This document shows positions 8,077 to 16,238 of a DNA stretch of 64,000 nt, piece after piece. This DNA comes from Cesiribacter sp. SM1 (GTDB lineage: Bacteria; Bacteroidota; Bacteroidia; Cytophagales; Cyclobacteriaceae), in NCBI RefSeq assembly GCF_020178975.1, contig NZ_JAHXBU010000044.1:1-64000 (forward strand), given 5' to 3'. Numbering within the stretch: the first letter of the stretch is position 1; every line of letters starts with the position of its first letter. Both the position numbers and the translations under genes were made by a program. A model generated the notes under the pieces. The model worked only from the letters and a program-made list of their open reading frames with translations. It was not told where the DNA came from and did no database searches.

Positions 8077-9759
8077 ATGAGGGTGTTAACCTATATACTT
8101 GGTGCTGTTCTGGGCCTCTTCATTATCCTGGCTGTTGTATTCTATACCCAGGTCCGCATAGCCGATCCGGTGCTGGAGGAGGAGCGAATAACAGATACCC
8201 GCATAGATACCCTTGGCCTTAACTATTACACATACGGGAAAAGCGCGCTTAAGCTTAACGACAAAGGCCTTTGGGAGCTCCACCTGGTAGGTGCGCCTTA
8301 CGAAAGGGGTGTTGCTTTTGGAGCCCTGGGTAAAAGCCTGATGGGCCAGAAGGAAGAAGCTTTCATTGGGGAGATCCGGAACCGCGTACCTTCAGAAGCT
8401 TTCCTGAACTTCCTGAAGTACCTGGTGGGCTGGTTTAACCGCGATATGGATGAATATGTGCCCCAGGAGCAGCTGCTGGAGATTTACGGTTCGTCGCAGC
8501 TGATGGCAGACCATTTCGACTACATTGCCCCCAAATTTCACAGGGCGTTAAGCTACCACGGTGCACACGACATTGGACATGCCCTGCAGAATATGAACCT
8601 GGTGGGCTGTACCTCTTTTGCCACATGGCAGGAGCAATCGGAAGGTAAAAGGCTGCTGATTGGGCGTAACTTCGATTTCTACTTCGGAGAAGATTTTGCC
8701 AGAGACAAGGTAGTGGCATTTTACAGGCCCGACCAGGGCTATAAATTTATGTCGGTAACCTGGGCAGGGTTTAGCGGGGTAGTATCTGGCATGAATGAAA
8801 AAGGCCTTACCGTTACACTCAACTCTGCAAAATCAGATATCCCCACAAAAGGCAAGACCCCTGTTTCGCTGATTGCACGGCAAATACTGCAGTACGCTTC
8901 CACCATCCAGGAGGCATACGAAATAGCGGCATCCTTCGATTCATTTGTGGCAGAAACCTTCCTGATTGGTTCAAAGCTGGATGGAAAGGTAGGCCTCATT
9001 GAAAAATCTCCGGGCAAAACAGCCCTCCATTTTGCTGAAGATGACAGGATGATCATCACGAACCATTTTCAAAGCAAAGAATTGTTCCCCGATCCGCTCA
9101 ACCAGGAGTACGTTGGGGAGCAGGTGTCTACTTATCGGTACCAGCGGGTGGAGCAGCTGCTGGATTCGCTGCAGCCTATCACAGCTGCAAAAGCCGCAAC
9201 CATCCTGCGCGATAAAGCAGGTCTCGATGGTAAAAACATTGGCCTGGGTAACGAAAAAGCAGTAAACCAGCTGATAGCCCACCATTCTGTTATTTTCTCA
9301 CCAGATGAACTGCTGGTGTGGGTATCGGCGGCTCCATACCAGCTGGGCGAGTATGTAGCTTATGATCTTAAACAGGTCTTTGCAGATGAGCCAGGAGCTG
9401 CTCCGGCTTCTTATGCCTATACCGACTCGCTTACCATAGCAGCAGATCCTTTTCTGGCATCTCCTGCCTACAAACAGTACGAATACTTTGCCAGAACAAG
9501 AGATCGCATACAGCACTATATGTTTACAGGTAAGGGAGATCCGCTTAGCGAGGAGGAGGTAAAAGCTTTTGAAGAGAGCAATCCCAACTCATTCCTGACC
9601 TGGTACTACCTTGGCGATTACTTCAAGAACCAGGAGGATTGGCAGCGGGCCATAGGTTATTTTGAAAAGGGGCTCACAAAAGAAATTGCCCGTACCAGTG
9701 AGCGTAAACATATGCAGGAAGGTATTAACTTGTGCAGGGAAAAGCTTAACAATGATTAG
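8077..9759 (+). CDS. C45-family Ntn-hydrolase / acyltransferase with C-terminal TPR
   Basis: This encodes about 560 residues: one N-terminal membrane helix (signal anchor), a C45-type Ntn-hydrolase domain and a short C-terminal TPR-like segment (WYYLGDYFKNQEDWQRAIGY). The likely nucleophile is Cys178 in VGCTSFA, which would become N-terminal after autoproteolysis. It is followed by the family's GRNFDF motif. Relatives include acyl-CoA:6-aminopenicillanate acyltransferase and phospholipase B-like amidohydrolases. In the pigment cluster it may form or break an ester or amide on the periplasmic side; that is inference. I prefer the ATG at 8077 over the GTG at 8071. The next gene overlaps its end by 8 bases. 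Confidence 0.85.
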   Translation: MRVLTYILGAVLGLFIILAVVFYTQVRIADPVLEEERITDTRIDTLGLNYYTYGKSALKLNDKGLWELHLVGAPYERGVAFGALGKSLMGQKEEAFIGEIRNRVPSEAFLNFLKYLVGWFNRDMDEYVPQEQLLEIYGSSQLMADHFDYIAPKFHRALSYHGAHDIGHALQNMNLVGCTSFATWQEQSEGKRLLIGRNFDFYFGEDFARDKVVAFYRPDQGYKFMSVTWAGFSGVVSGMNEKGLTVTLNSAKSDIPTKGKTPVSLIARQILQYASTIQEAYEIAASFDSFVAETFLIGSKLDGKVGLIEKSPGKTALHFAEDDRMIITNHFQSKELFPDPLNQEYVGEQVSTYRYQRVEQLLDSLQPITAAKAATILRDKAGLDGKNIGLGNEKAVNQLIAHHSVIFSPDELLVWVSAAPYQLGEYVAYDLKQVFADEPGAAPASYAYTDSLTIAADPFLASPAYKQYEYFARTRDRIQHYMFTGKGDPLSEEEVKAFEESNPNSFLTWYYLGDYFKNQEDWQRAIGYFEKGLTKEIARTSERKHMQEGINLCREKLNND

Positions 9760-10138
9760 CGGCACAGGCATCGATATTGTTGAAGTAGATAGGATCAGGG
9801 AATCCATAGAAAAAAACGAGCGGTTCAAGACTCTTGTTTTTTCTACTGATGAGATCCTCTACTGCGAAAAACAGGCCACTGCCTACCAAAGCTATGCTGC
9901 CAGGTTTGCAGCGAAAGAAGCCCTTTTTAAAGCGCTGGGCACCGGCTGGCGTGGCAAGCTGGCCTTCAACGAAGTATCTGTTGTGAACGATCAGTGGGGC
10001 AAGCCTTATATACATCTCACCGGCGATACCCTTAAAACAGTGGAGGCGCTCGGCAGCACAAATATCCATATATCCATTTCACATGCCAAGGCTTATGCCA
10101 CAGCGGTTGTGATCATCGAAAAACTGAGCCTGGGATGA
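9752..10138 (+). CDS. acpS: Holo-ACP synthase (4'-phosphopantetheinyl transferase)
   Basis: This 128-residue AcpS-type enzyme transfers phosphopantetheine from CoA to a serine of acyl carrier proteins. The Mg-binding signature is present near the start (GTGIDIVEVDRI), as are RFAAKEALFKALG and the C-terminal SISHAKAYATAVV strand. The ATG at 9752 gives the usual AcpS N-terminus; the reading frame extends further upstream but would add about 30 unrelated residues. It overlaps the C45 gene by 8 bases and the ligase by 4, so it is embedded in the operon. It presumably activates the two cluster ACPs at 17479 and 21300. Confidence 0.93.
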   Translation: MISGTGIDIVEVDRIRESIEKNERFKTLVFSTDEILYCEKQATAYQSYAARFAAKEALFKALGTGWRGKLAFNEVSVVNDQWGKPYIHLTGDTLKTVEALGSTNIHISISHAKAYATAVVIIEKLSLG

Positions 10139-11424
10139 GACTACCTCAAATAGAATGGGCCCCCGTAGCTGAAATCAACAACTATCAGGAAAAAGCCCTT
10201 CAAGAGCTGTTGAAGTACGTAAACGAAAAATCCCCTTTCTATCAGCACTGGTTTAAACAGCATGGCATCCAGCCAGCCCATATCAGGCAACTGAGCCACC
10301 TGCAGCAAATACCCCCGGTAAGCAAAACAGAGCTGCAGCGTTACAACCAGCAGTTTTACTGCGTACCCCGCACTGCCATACGTGATTACAGCAATACCTC
10401 CGGCACAGAGGGAGATGCAGTAACCATTCCTTTATCAGAAAACGACTTGGAGCGCCTGGCCTATAATGAGGCTATTTCCTTTGCCTGTGCCGGCGGTAGC
10501 AGTGAGGAGGTCTACCAGCTTACCACTACCACAGATCGTAGGTTTATGGCAGGCCTGGCATACGTAATGGGCGCCAGAAAGCTTGGTGCCGGTATGGTTA
10601 GGGTAGGGCCGGGCATTCCGGAGTTACAATGGAAAACCATTCAGGAGGTGCAGCCCACAGCACTGATCGTGGTGCCTTCTTTTTTACTGAAGCTGATAGA
10701 ATGGGCCGAGCATCATGGTGTGGATTTTCGTGCTTCTTCTGTTAAAAAAGCAATATGTATAGGGGAATCTATCAGGAACGCCGATTTTAGTCCTAATGCG
10801 TTAAGTAAGCGTATTCTTGAAAAGTGGAATATAGGCCTGTACTCTACCTATGCCTCTACCGAAATGGCCACAGCCTTTACCGAATGTGAGGCGGGCAGGG
10901 GAGGGCACTTTCATCCAGAGCTGATCATTACAGAATTGCTGGATGATAATAATCAGCCGGTAGCAGCCGGTGAGTCAGGCGAGCTTACCATCACCACCCT
11001 TGGCGTGGAGGCAATGCCCCTCATTCGCTTCAAAACAGGCGATATCTGCAGGAAGCACGAAGAGGTGTGCAGCTGTGGCAGAACAACCTACAGGATAGGT
11101 CCGGTGGTGGGACGTAAAAACCAGATGATCAAGTACAAGGGCACCACGCTCTATCCGCCTTCACTCTTCAATGTATTAGACCATACCCCGCAGCTGATCA
11201 GTTACCTGGTAGAGGTGTATTCCAATGAATTTGGAAACGATGAGGTGAGAATCAGGTATGCTGCGCATGCCGGCTTTAATGAAAAAGAGCTGGCAGACCA
11301 CTTCAAAACAACAGTAAGGGTTACCCCTGAGCTGGTAGCAACACCCCAGGAGGAGCTCAACCGCCTGATGTTCCCGCAGATGAGCAGAAAACCAGTGAAG
11401 TTTTTTGATAAACGTTTAAGGTGA
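10135..11424 (+). CDS. AMP-forming aryl-acid ligase (phenylacetate-CoA ligase / F390 synthetase-like)
   Basis: This 429-residue adenylate-forming enzyme belongs to the phenylacetate-CoA ligase-like family. The phosphate-binding loop is YSNTSGTEGDAVT, the A5-type motif is YASTEMATAF, and the RFKTGDIC segment supplies the conserved Asp of the hinge. A CSCGRTTYRIG segment with paired Cys resembles the zinc-like cluster of this branch. Coupled by a 4-base overlap to acpS, it is the best candidate to activate the aromatic starter acid (4-coumarate or a derivative) and load it on an ACP or CoA. Substrate is inferred from the ammonia-lyase nearby. Confidence 0.85.
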   Translation: MRLPQIEWAPVAEINNYQEKALQELLKYVNEKSPFYQHWFKQHGIQPAHIRQLSHLQQIPPVSKTELQRYNQQFYCVPRTAIRDYSNTSGTEGDAVTIPLSENDLERLAYNEAISFACAGGSSEEVYQLTTTTDRRFMAGLAYVMGARKLGAGMVRVGPGIPELQWKTIQEVQPTALIVVPSFLLKLIEWAEHHGVDFRASSVKKAICIGESIRNADFSPNALSKRILEKWNIGLYSTYASTEMATAFTECEAGRGGHFHPELIITELLDDNNQPVAAGESGELTITTLGVEAMPLIRFKTGDICRKHEEVCSCGRTTYRIGPVVGRKNQMIKYKGTTLYPPSLFNVLDHTPQLISYLVEVYSNEFGNDEVRIRYAAHAGFNEKELADHFKTTVRVTPELVATPQEELNRLMFPQMSRKPVKFFDKRLR

Positions 11425-11505
11425 TTCAGTGTTAAGCCGCTGGTTTATAAGGAGGTAGTAAATAAAAAAATGCAATAAATGTATTTTTTTTATTATTGAA
11501 TTGCA

Positions 11506-11513
11506 TAATTTCG
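11506..11513 (+). promoter_or_regulatory. -7 element candidate (TAATTTCG)
   Basis: TAATTTCG resembles the Bacteroidota -7 consensus and lies 28 bases before the ATG at 11541. No well-placed TTG is seen upstream. Confidence 0.3.
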
Positions 11514-11540
11514 CCTACCTTAACTCAACCCTTTATTATC

Positions 11541-12176
11541 ATGAAAAAACAACATTTTTTGCTGGCGCTGATTGCCTTCTGTTCGTTTGCATTCAGCAAT
11601 CCCGATTCCAAAGTATTCACCACCAAAGAGATCGTGTGGTGTGGTATTGATTTTTCCGAAGCGAAATGCATTGGCTCTGATGGCTTTAATGAACCCGACC
11701 AGGTAAAAGACAGGTATTTTAGCTCCTGGAATGAGTTGGTATTGACTGAGAGTGATAAGTATGATGTTCAGAAATTCTACTCCAAGAACAAGCAGACCAA
11801 TGACCTGAGTGTGGTAAACAAACGCAATGAAATGCCTGAGGTTGACGAGTTGGTTATCAATGAGCCATATGCTTTTAAGGAGGGGCAGCTCGAAAAGATC
11901 ATCAAATCTTACGATCTGGAAATGGCCAACGAAGGCCTGGGCGTTGTTTATGTAGTGGAGAGCCTGAATAAAACAGAACAGGAAGCTGTAATCAATGTAG
12001 TATTCTTTGATATTGCATCTAAAAACATCCTGTGGAACAAGCAGTATAAAGAATCTCCCAAAGGCTTTGGCTTCCGTAATTACTGGGCTGGTGCTATTTA
12101 CAAAACAATGAGGTCCAGCGAAAAGGATTACGAATCAGCCATGAAAAAGGCTTCAAAAACCAAAGCAAGCAAGTAA
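11541..12176 (+). CDS. Secreted protein of unknown function
   Basis: This encodes about 211 residues from the ATG at 11541, chosen because it begins a clear signal peptide (MKKQHFLLALIAFCSFAFS). The reading frame is open further upstream but without a sensible N-terminus. The mature part is charged and mixed alpha/beta, with segments VVYVVESLNKTEQEAVINVVFFDI and a Lys-rich tail; I recognise no catalytic motif. It is the last plus-strand gene before a bidirectional terminator and has a possible promoter of its own. Export to the periplasm or outer membrane is inferred. A role in pigment assembly is suggested only by location. Confidence 0.75.
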   Translation: MKKQHFLLALIAFCSFAFSNPDSKVFTTKEIVWCGIDFSEAKCIGSDGFNEPDQVKDRYFSSWNELVLTESDKYDVQKFYSKNKQTNDLSVVNKRNEMPEVDELVINEPYAFKEGQLEKIIKSYDLEMANEGLGVVYVVESLNKTEQEAVINVVFFDIASKNILWNKQYKESPKGFGFRNYWAGAIYKTMRSSEKDYESAMKKASKTKASK

Positions 12177-12205
12177 TATTAAAGTGCCGGTAAGGTGAGA
12201 AAATA

Positions 12206-12242
12206 CAAACGCCTGCTCTTCTTTAGGAGCAGGCGTTTTCTT
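12206..12242 (+). terminator. Bidirectional terminator between unknown secreted protein and halogenase-like gene
   Basis: ACGCCTGCTC (12209-12218) and GAGCAGGCGT (12227-12236) form a 10-base perfect stem with an 8-base loop. AAA and TTTT flanks let it serve both converging genes. Confidence 0.85.
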
Positions 12243-12287
12243 TGATAGTCTTCACTTCACCCTTACGCTTACATTTGCGTGGGCTGG

Positions 12288-13526
12288 TTAGCTTAATATC
12301 TGCGCCAGGGCTTTTACAGCACGCTCATGTTTGCGAACAATGGGGTTATTCATATCCCAAACATAACCGGCCAGCACCGAGCACATCTGTCTTTTTATAT
12401 CAGGATTGGATTCCTTGCTGAAGAAGATCCTGGGCAGGGAGCCATCGTACCAGGTGGTAACAAAGGTCCTGAATACATCAACGCCATGCTTCATATAGTC
12501 GGCATACTCCTTTTCCCAATCTACAGTTTCGCCACCCAGCTGGCGAACGGCAAGCCTGGCCGCTACAGCACCTGATTCTGTTGCAAGGGTAACACCAGAG
12601 GAGAAAACCGGATCAAGAAACTCTGTGCTGTTGCCGGTGAGCACAAATCCCCTTCCCCACAGCTGCTTTACGGAGGCAGAGTAGCCTGTTATTTTGCGGG
12701 GCTCAAACTGTCGCTCGCTCCCGGCAAAGCGATCCTTTAGCTCTGGTACATCGTTCAGCCACTGCTGGTATTGCTCTTCGGGGCTGCCCTCAAAGCGGTT
12801 AATAGTTTCTGGTGCACCAACCACGCCCACAGAAGTAATGCCGCTGGAGAAAGGAATGATCCAGATCCAGACGTCCTGTGAATAAATTACAATGGTAATG
12901 CGGTTGCCATCGATGCCTTGGGGGCGCTGATTGTCCTGCAGGTGGCAGAAAAACGAAGCCCGTACCGGGAAATTTGAAGGCTTGTCGAGGTCCAGCAGGC
13001 GTGGCAGCACACGGCCATAGCCGCTGGCGTCTATCATAAAACGGGCGTTAATGGTGTATTCAGTGCCGTCTTTTTTGCGCACGGTGGTGGTGGAAGAGCC
13101 ATCATTGCGGAAGTCTACGCCCACTACCTCTTCTTCGTATGCAACGGGTACTCCCTTTTTCTCGGTCTCTTTTGCCAGCAGGTGGTCGAACTGAGCGCGG
13201 GGTACCTGCCAGGTCCAGTTCCAGCCCTTTGTATATTGTTCAGAGAAATCAAAATCGCAGGTCTCGCCATTTTTCACAAACTTGGCCCCAAATTTCTGCT
13301 GAAAGCCGCCCTGTTCCACAGCTTTCAGTAAACCGGCATACTCCAGGTTATCCATGCAGCGCGGCAGCAGGCTTTCGCCTATCACAAAGCGTGGAAACAG
13401 CTGTTTTTCTACAATTTTAACATTATATCCAGCATTTTTAAGGATAGAGGCTGCAACTGTGCCAGAGGGGCCGGCACCAATCACCAGCACGTCTCTGTGC
13501 TCGCCGGTAAGTTGTGTTGTGTTCAT
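12288..13526 (-). CDS. Flavin-dependent halogenase-like oxidoreductase
   Basis: This 412-residue FAD enzyme is in the tryptophan halogenase / geranylgeranyl reductase-like group. Visible motifs are GAGPSG at 17-22 for FAD, GES at 50-52, Lys82 in GAKFV (the position of the catalytic lysine of flavin halogenases) and W220-I-W222-I-I-P225, matching the WxWxIP halogenase signature. Family knowledge says chlorinated flexirubins exist, so ring chlorination is a sensible proposal. Some hydroxylases keep parts of these motifs, so halogenation is not proven. It is the only minus-strand gene inside the cluster, divergent from the ammonia-lyase, with a 252-base shared upstream region. A flavin reductase partner is not seen nearby. 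Confidence 0.82.
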   Translation of the reverse strand: MNTTQLTGEHRDVLVIGAGPSGTVAASILKNAGYNVKIVEKQLFPRFVIGESLLPRCMDNLEYAGLLKAVEQGGFQQKFGAKFVKNGETCDFDFSEQYTKGWNWTWQVPRAQFDHLLAKETEKKGVPVAYEEEVVGVDFRNDGSSTTTVRKKDGTEYTINARFMIDASGYGRVLPRLLDLDKPSNFPVRASFFCHLQDNQRPQGIDGNRITIVIYSQDVWIWIIPFSSGITSVGVVGAPETINRFEGSPEEQYQQWLNDVPELKDRFAGSERQFEPRKITGYSASVKQLWGRGFVLTGNSTEFLDPVFSSGVTLATESGAVAARLAVRQLGGETVDWEKEYADYMKHGVDVFRTFVTTWYDGSLPRIFFSKESNPDIKRQMCSVLAGYVWDMNNPIVRKHERAVKALAQILS

Positions 13527-13737
13527 TCCTGATACTATATAAAGAGGAAAGGCAGGGAGGGAGTAATTGTATCTTCAGTAGATCGTAGTTAGAACAAAAG
13601 TAAACAAAATTAGGGAAAAAGAAGAAAGATATGCAGAAAGCCTGAAGTAGGGACTAATGTAATATTAACCATAAAAACAACAGATTATTTTTTGCTTTGA
13701 AGTTTAATAATCGGTTTTTTTGTAAGCTTAAAATTAA

Positions 13738-13759
13738 ACGGTTTTTCAGTTAAAACCGT
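13738..13759 (+). promoter_or_regulatory. Inverted repeat before the ammonia-lyase gene
   Basis: ACGGTTTT (13738-13745) and AAAACCGT (13752-13759) form a perfect 8-base dyad with a 6-base spacer, ending 19 bases before the ATG at 13779. It could be an operator in the divergent promoter region or a hairpin in the leader. There is no T-run after it, so it is unlikely to be a terminator. Confidence 0.45.
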
Positions 13760-13778
13760 AATTTTCAGATATACCAAA

Positions 13779-15314
13779 ATGGTGCAGATTGGTTTTGCTT
13801 CTTTAGAACTTGCCGATATAGAAAAAGTAATCTTAGGGGAAAAGGTTGAGCTTTCTGACGAGACGAAAAGAAGGGTGGAAGAGAGTTTTAACTTCCTGAA
13901 AGAATTCTCCCAAAATAAGATTATTTATGGAATCAATACCGGCTTCGGACCGATGGCCCAATACCAGATTGAGGCATCGGAGCAAATCCAGCTGCAGTAT
14001 AACCTGATCAGGAGCCATGCCTCCGGCAGCAGCAATTACCTGAGCAAGCCTTATGTTAAGGCATCTATGCTGGCCAGGCTAAATACCCTTTCCCTGGGCT
14101 ATTCGGGCGTGCACATCTCTGCCCTGGAAGTACTTGCCAACCTTATCAATCACGATATAAGCCCGCTCATTTTTGAGCATGGAGGTGTTGGTGCCAGTGG
14201 TGACCTGGTACAGCTGGCACACCTGGCGCTGGTAATGATTGGTGAGGGTGAAGTGGAATACCAGGGGCGGGTAAGGCCAACAGCAGAGGTTTTTGCATCA
14301 CTTGGCATAGCACCCATGAAAGTAAGCCTGCGCGAAGGCCTGGGTGTAATGAACGGCACCAGCGTTATGACGGGCATTGGCCTTGTTAACTCTGTTTATG
14401 CGATGCGTGCCCTGGAGTGGAGCATAATGGCTACCATTATGATCTGCGAAATGGTGGATGCCTACGATGATTACTTCTCCAAAGAGCTGAACCAGTCGAA
14501 GAAGCATGCCGGCCAGCAGGAGGTAGCCGGGCTTATCAAAGAACACCTGGACCAGAGCCAGTACATTCGCAAGCGTGAGCAGCAATTGTATGTTAAGCTG
14601 AGTGAGGAAAAAATACTGCTCGATAAGGTGCAGGAGTACTACTCCATTCGCTGTGTGCCGCAGATTGCAGGTGCCATCCTGGAGACTGTGCAGCAGTGCC
14701 AGAAGCTTTTGGTAGAAGAAGCAAACTCGGCCAACGACAACCCGATTGTGGATGTAAAAAGCCGGAATGTACTACACGGAGGCAATTTCCATGGCGATTA
14801 TGTGGCCTTTGAAATGGATAAGCTTAAGATTGCCATTACCAAGTTATCGATGCTGGCAGAGCGGCAGCTTAACTTTTTAATGAACCCCAAGCTTAACAGC
14901 ATACTGCCGCCATTTGTAAACCTGGGCAAGCTTGGGTTTAACTTTGGTATGCAGGGTATTCAGTTTACGGCCACCTCTACCACTGCCGAAAACCAGATGC
15001 TGTCCAACCCTATGTATGTGCACAGCATTCCAAACAATAACGATAACCAGGATATTGTGAGCATGGGCACCAATGCAGCCCTCTGCACTAAAAAGGTTGT
15101 TGAAAATACCTTTGAGGTACTAAGCATAGAGCTGGTAACTATTGTGCAGGCACTGGACTATCTGAAAAAAACAACCGGATTATCTGCACAGTCAAGGCAT
15201 ACCTACAACAACATTCGTAGTATTGTGCCTACATTTGTGGAAGATTATCCTGTTTATCGGGATCTTGCAAAAGTGAAACAGCACCTGATGGAGCATTCTC
15301 CATTTGCTACTTAG
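13779..15314 (+). CDS. Aromatic amino acid ammonia-lyase, probably tyrosine ammonia-lyase
   Basis: This 511-residue member of the HAL/PAL/TAL family carries the residues that cyclise to the MIO cofactor, Ala139-Ser140-Gly141 in GGVGASGDL. Other family landmarks are INTGFGPMAQY, QLQYNLIRSH, NGTSVMTG, SANDNPI and TSTTAENQMLSNP. The sequence closely resembles the tyrosine ammonia-lyase of Flavobacterium johnsoniae as I remember it, notably around residues 48-85. It should turn tyrosine into 4-coumarate and ammonia, giving the aryl starter of the pigment. A histidine-catabolic role is less likely because no hutU, hutI or hutG is near. It is monocistronic or heads the next operon, 183 bases before fabG. 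Confidence 0.9.
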   Translation: MVQIGFASLELADIEKVILGEKVELSDETKRRVEESFNFLKEFSQNKIIYGINTGFGPMAQYQIEASEQIQLQYNLIRSHASGSSNYLSKPYVKASMLARLNTLSLGYSGVHISALEVLANLINHDISPLIFEHGGVGASGDLVQLAHLALVMIGEGEVEYQGRVRPTAEVFASLGIAPMKVSLREGLGVMNGTSVMTGIGLVNSVYAMRALEWSIMATIMICEMVDAYDDYFSKELNQSKKHAGQQEVAGLIKEHLDQSQYIRKREQQLYVKLSEEKILLDKVQEYYSIRCVPQIAGAILETVQQCQKLLVEEANSANDNPIVDVKSRNVLHGGNFHGDYVAFEMDKLKIAITKLSMLAERQLNFLMNPKLNSILPPFVNLGKLGFNFGMQGIQFTATSTTAENQMLSNPMYVHSIPNNNDNQDIVSMGTNAALCTKKVVENTFEVLSIELVTIVQALDYLKKTTGLSAQSRHTYNNIRSIVPTFVEDYPVYRDLAKVKQHLMEHSPFAT

Positions 15315-15451
15315 CCGGTTTTCGCACAATAACCAGGGTAAAAGCATACTTTAACAACATAATTATACTGCTAAAGCTTTGGTTATGAGGGTAGGCTCGG
15401 ATTTTATAAACTGAAAAATTACAAAAATTCATCTGTTATTTCTTATATTTT

Positions 15452-15483
15452 TTGTGAAAAAATTATAAGATAATTTACTTTCG
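15452..15483 (+). promoter_or_regulatory. Bacteroidota promoter for the fabG-KS-ACP operon
   Basis: TTG at 15452-15454 and TACTTTCG at 15476-15483 are 21 bases apart, a good fit to the TTG / TAnnTTTG pattern. Transcription would begin around 15488-15490, only about 10 bases before the fabG start, giving a very short leader. Confidence 0.5.
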
Positions 15484-15497
15484 TTGTAACTTATATA

Positions 15498-16223
15498 ATG
15501 AAATACGCATTGGTAACGGGAGGTTCTCGTGGAATTGGTAGGGCAGTAAGTTTAAAGCTTGCAGATCAGGGGTTTAACATCCTGATCAATTACCATTCAA
15601 ATGAGAGTGCTGCCAGCGAAACAAAACAGCTGGTGGAACAAAAAGGTGTAAAGGCAGCATTGCTGAAGTTTGATGTCTCCAACAGGGAAGCAGTGCGTGA
15701 GGTACTTACCGGCTGGTACGCTGCCAATACCGACCATACCATTGACGTACTGGTAAACAACTCCGGCATCAGGAAAGATAACCTGATGATCTGGATGCAG
15801 GACCAGGAATGGGACAGTGTAATCAACACCAGCTTAGGCGGGTTTTACAACGTTACAAAACAGGTGCTTCCTGAAATTATAAAAGGCAAGAGTGGCAGAA
15901 TTATCAACATTGTGTCGCTTTCAGGTTTAAAAGGCCTGCCCGGCCAGACCAACTATTCTGCTGCTAAGGCCGCTGTAATTGGCGCAACCAAGGCCCTGGC
16001 ACAGGAGGTAGGCCGCCGCAACATAACTGTTAATGCGGTTGCACCTGGTTTTATAAAAACCGAAATGACCGAAGGCATAGACGAGAAAGAATATAAGGCA
16101 AATATACCGCTGCGAAGGTTCGGTACTGCAGAAGAAGTGGCAGAGCTGGTGGGTTTCCTGGCATCTCCGGCAGCTTCTTACATAACCGGAGAAGTGATTT
16201 CCATTAATGGGGGCTTGTATTAA
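15498..16223 (+). CDS. fabG: 3-oxoacyl-ACP reductase (FabG-like SDR)
   Basis: This 241-residue short-chain dehydrogenase/reductase reduces beta-ketoacyl-ACP with NADPH. TGGSRGIG binds the cofactor and NNSG stabilises the fold. The catalytic Tyr153 and Lys157 lie in NYSAAKAA, with the Ser about 13 residues upstream in SLSG. The C-terminus ITGEVISINGGLY is typical of FabG. It begins the long plus-strand operon of synthase genes and lies 15 bases before the first ketosynthase. It is inferred to reduce each beta-keto unit during polyene extension. Confidence 0.93.
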   Translation: MKYALVTGGSRGIGRAVSLKLADQGFNILINYHSNESAASETKQLVEQKGVKAALLKFDVSNREAVREVLTGWYAANTDHTIDVLVNNSGIRKDNLMIWMQDQEWDSVINTSLGGFYNVTKQVLPEIIKGKSGRIINIVSLSGLKGLPGQTNYSAAKAAVIGATKALAQEVGRRNITVNAVAPGFIKTEMTEGIDEKEYKANIPLRRFGTAEEVAELVGFLASPAASYITGEVISINGGLY

Positions 16224-16238
16224 TACGGGGGAAAGGAT

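Noticed and set aside
13779-15314. Annotation as histidine ammonia-lyase of histidine breakdown
   Set aside because: No other hut genes are near, it sits in a pigment cluster and resembles the Flavobacterium tyrosine ammonia-lyase.
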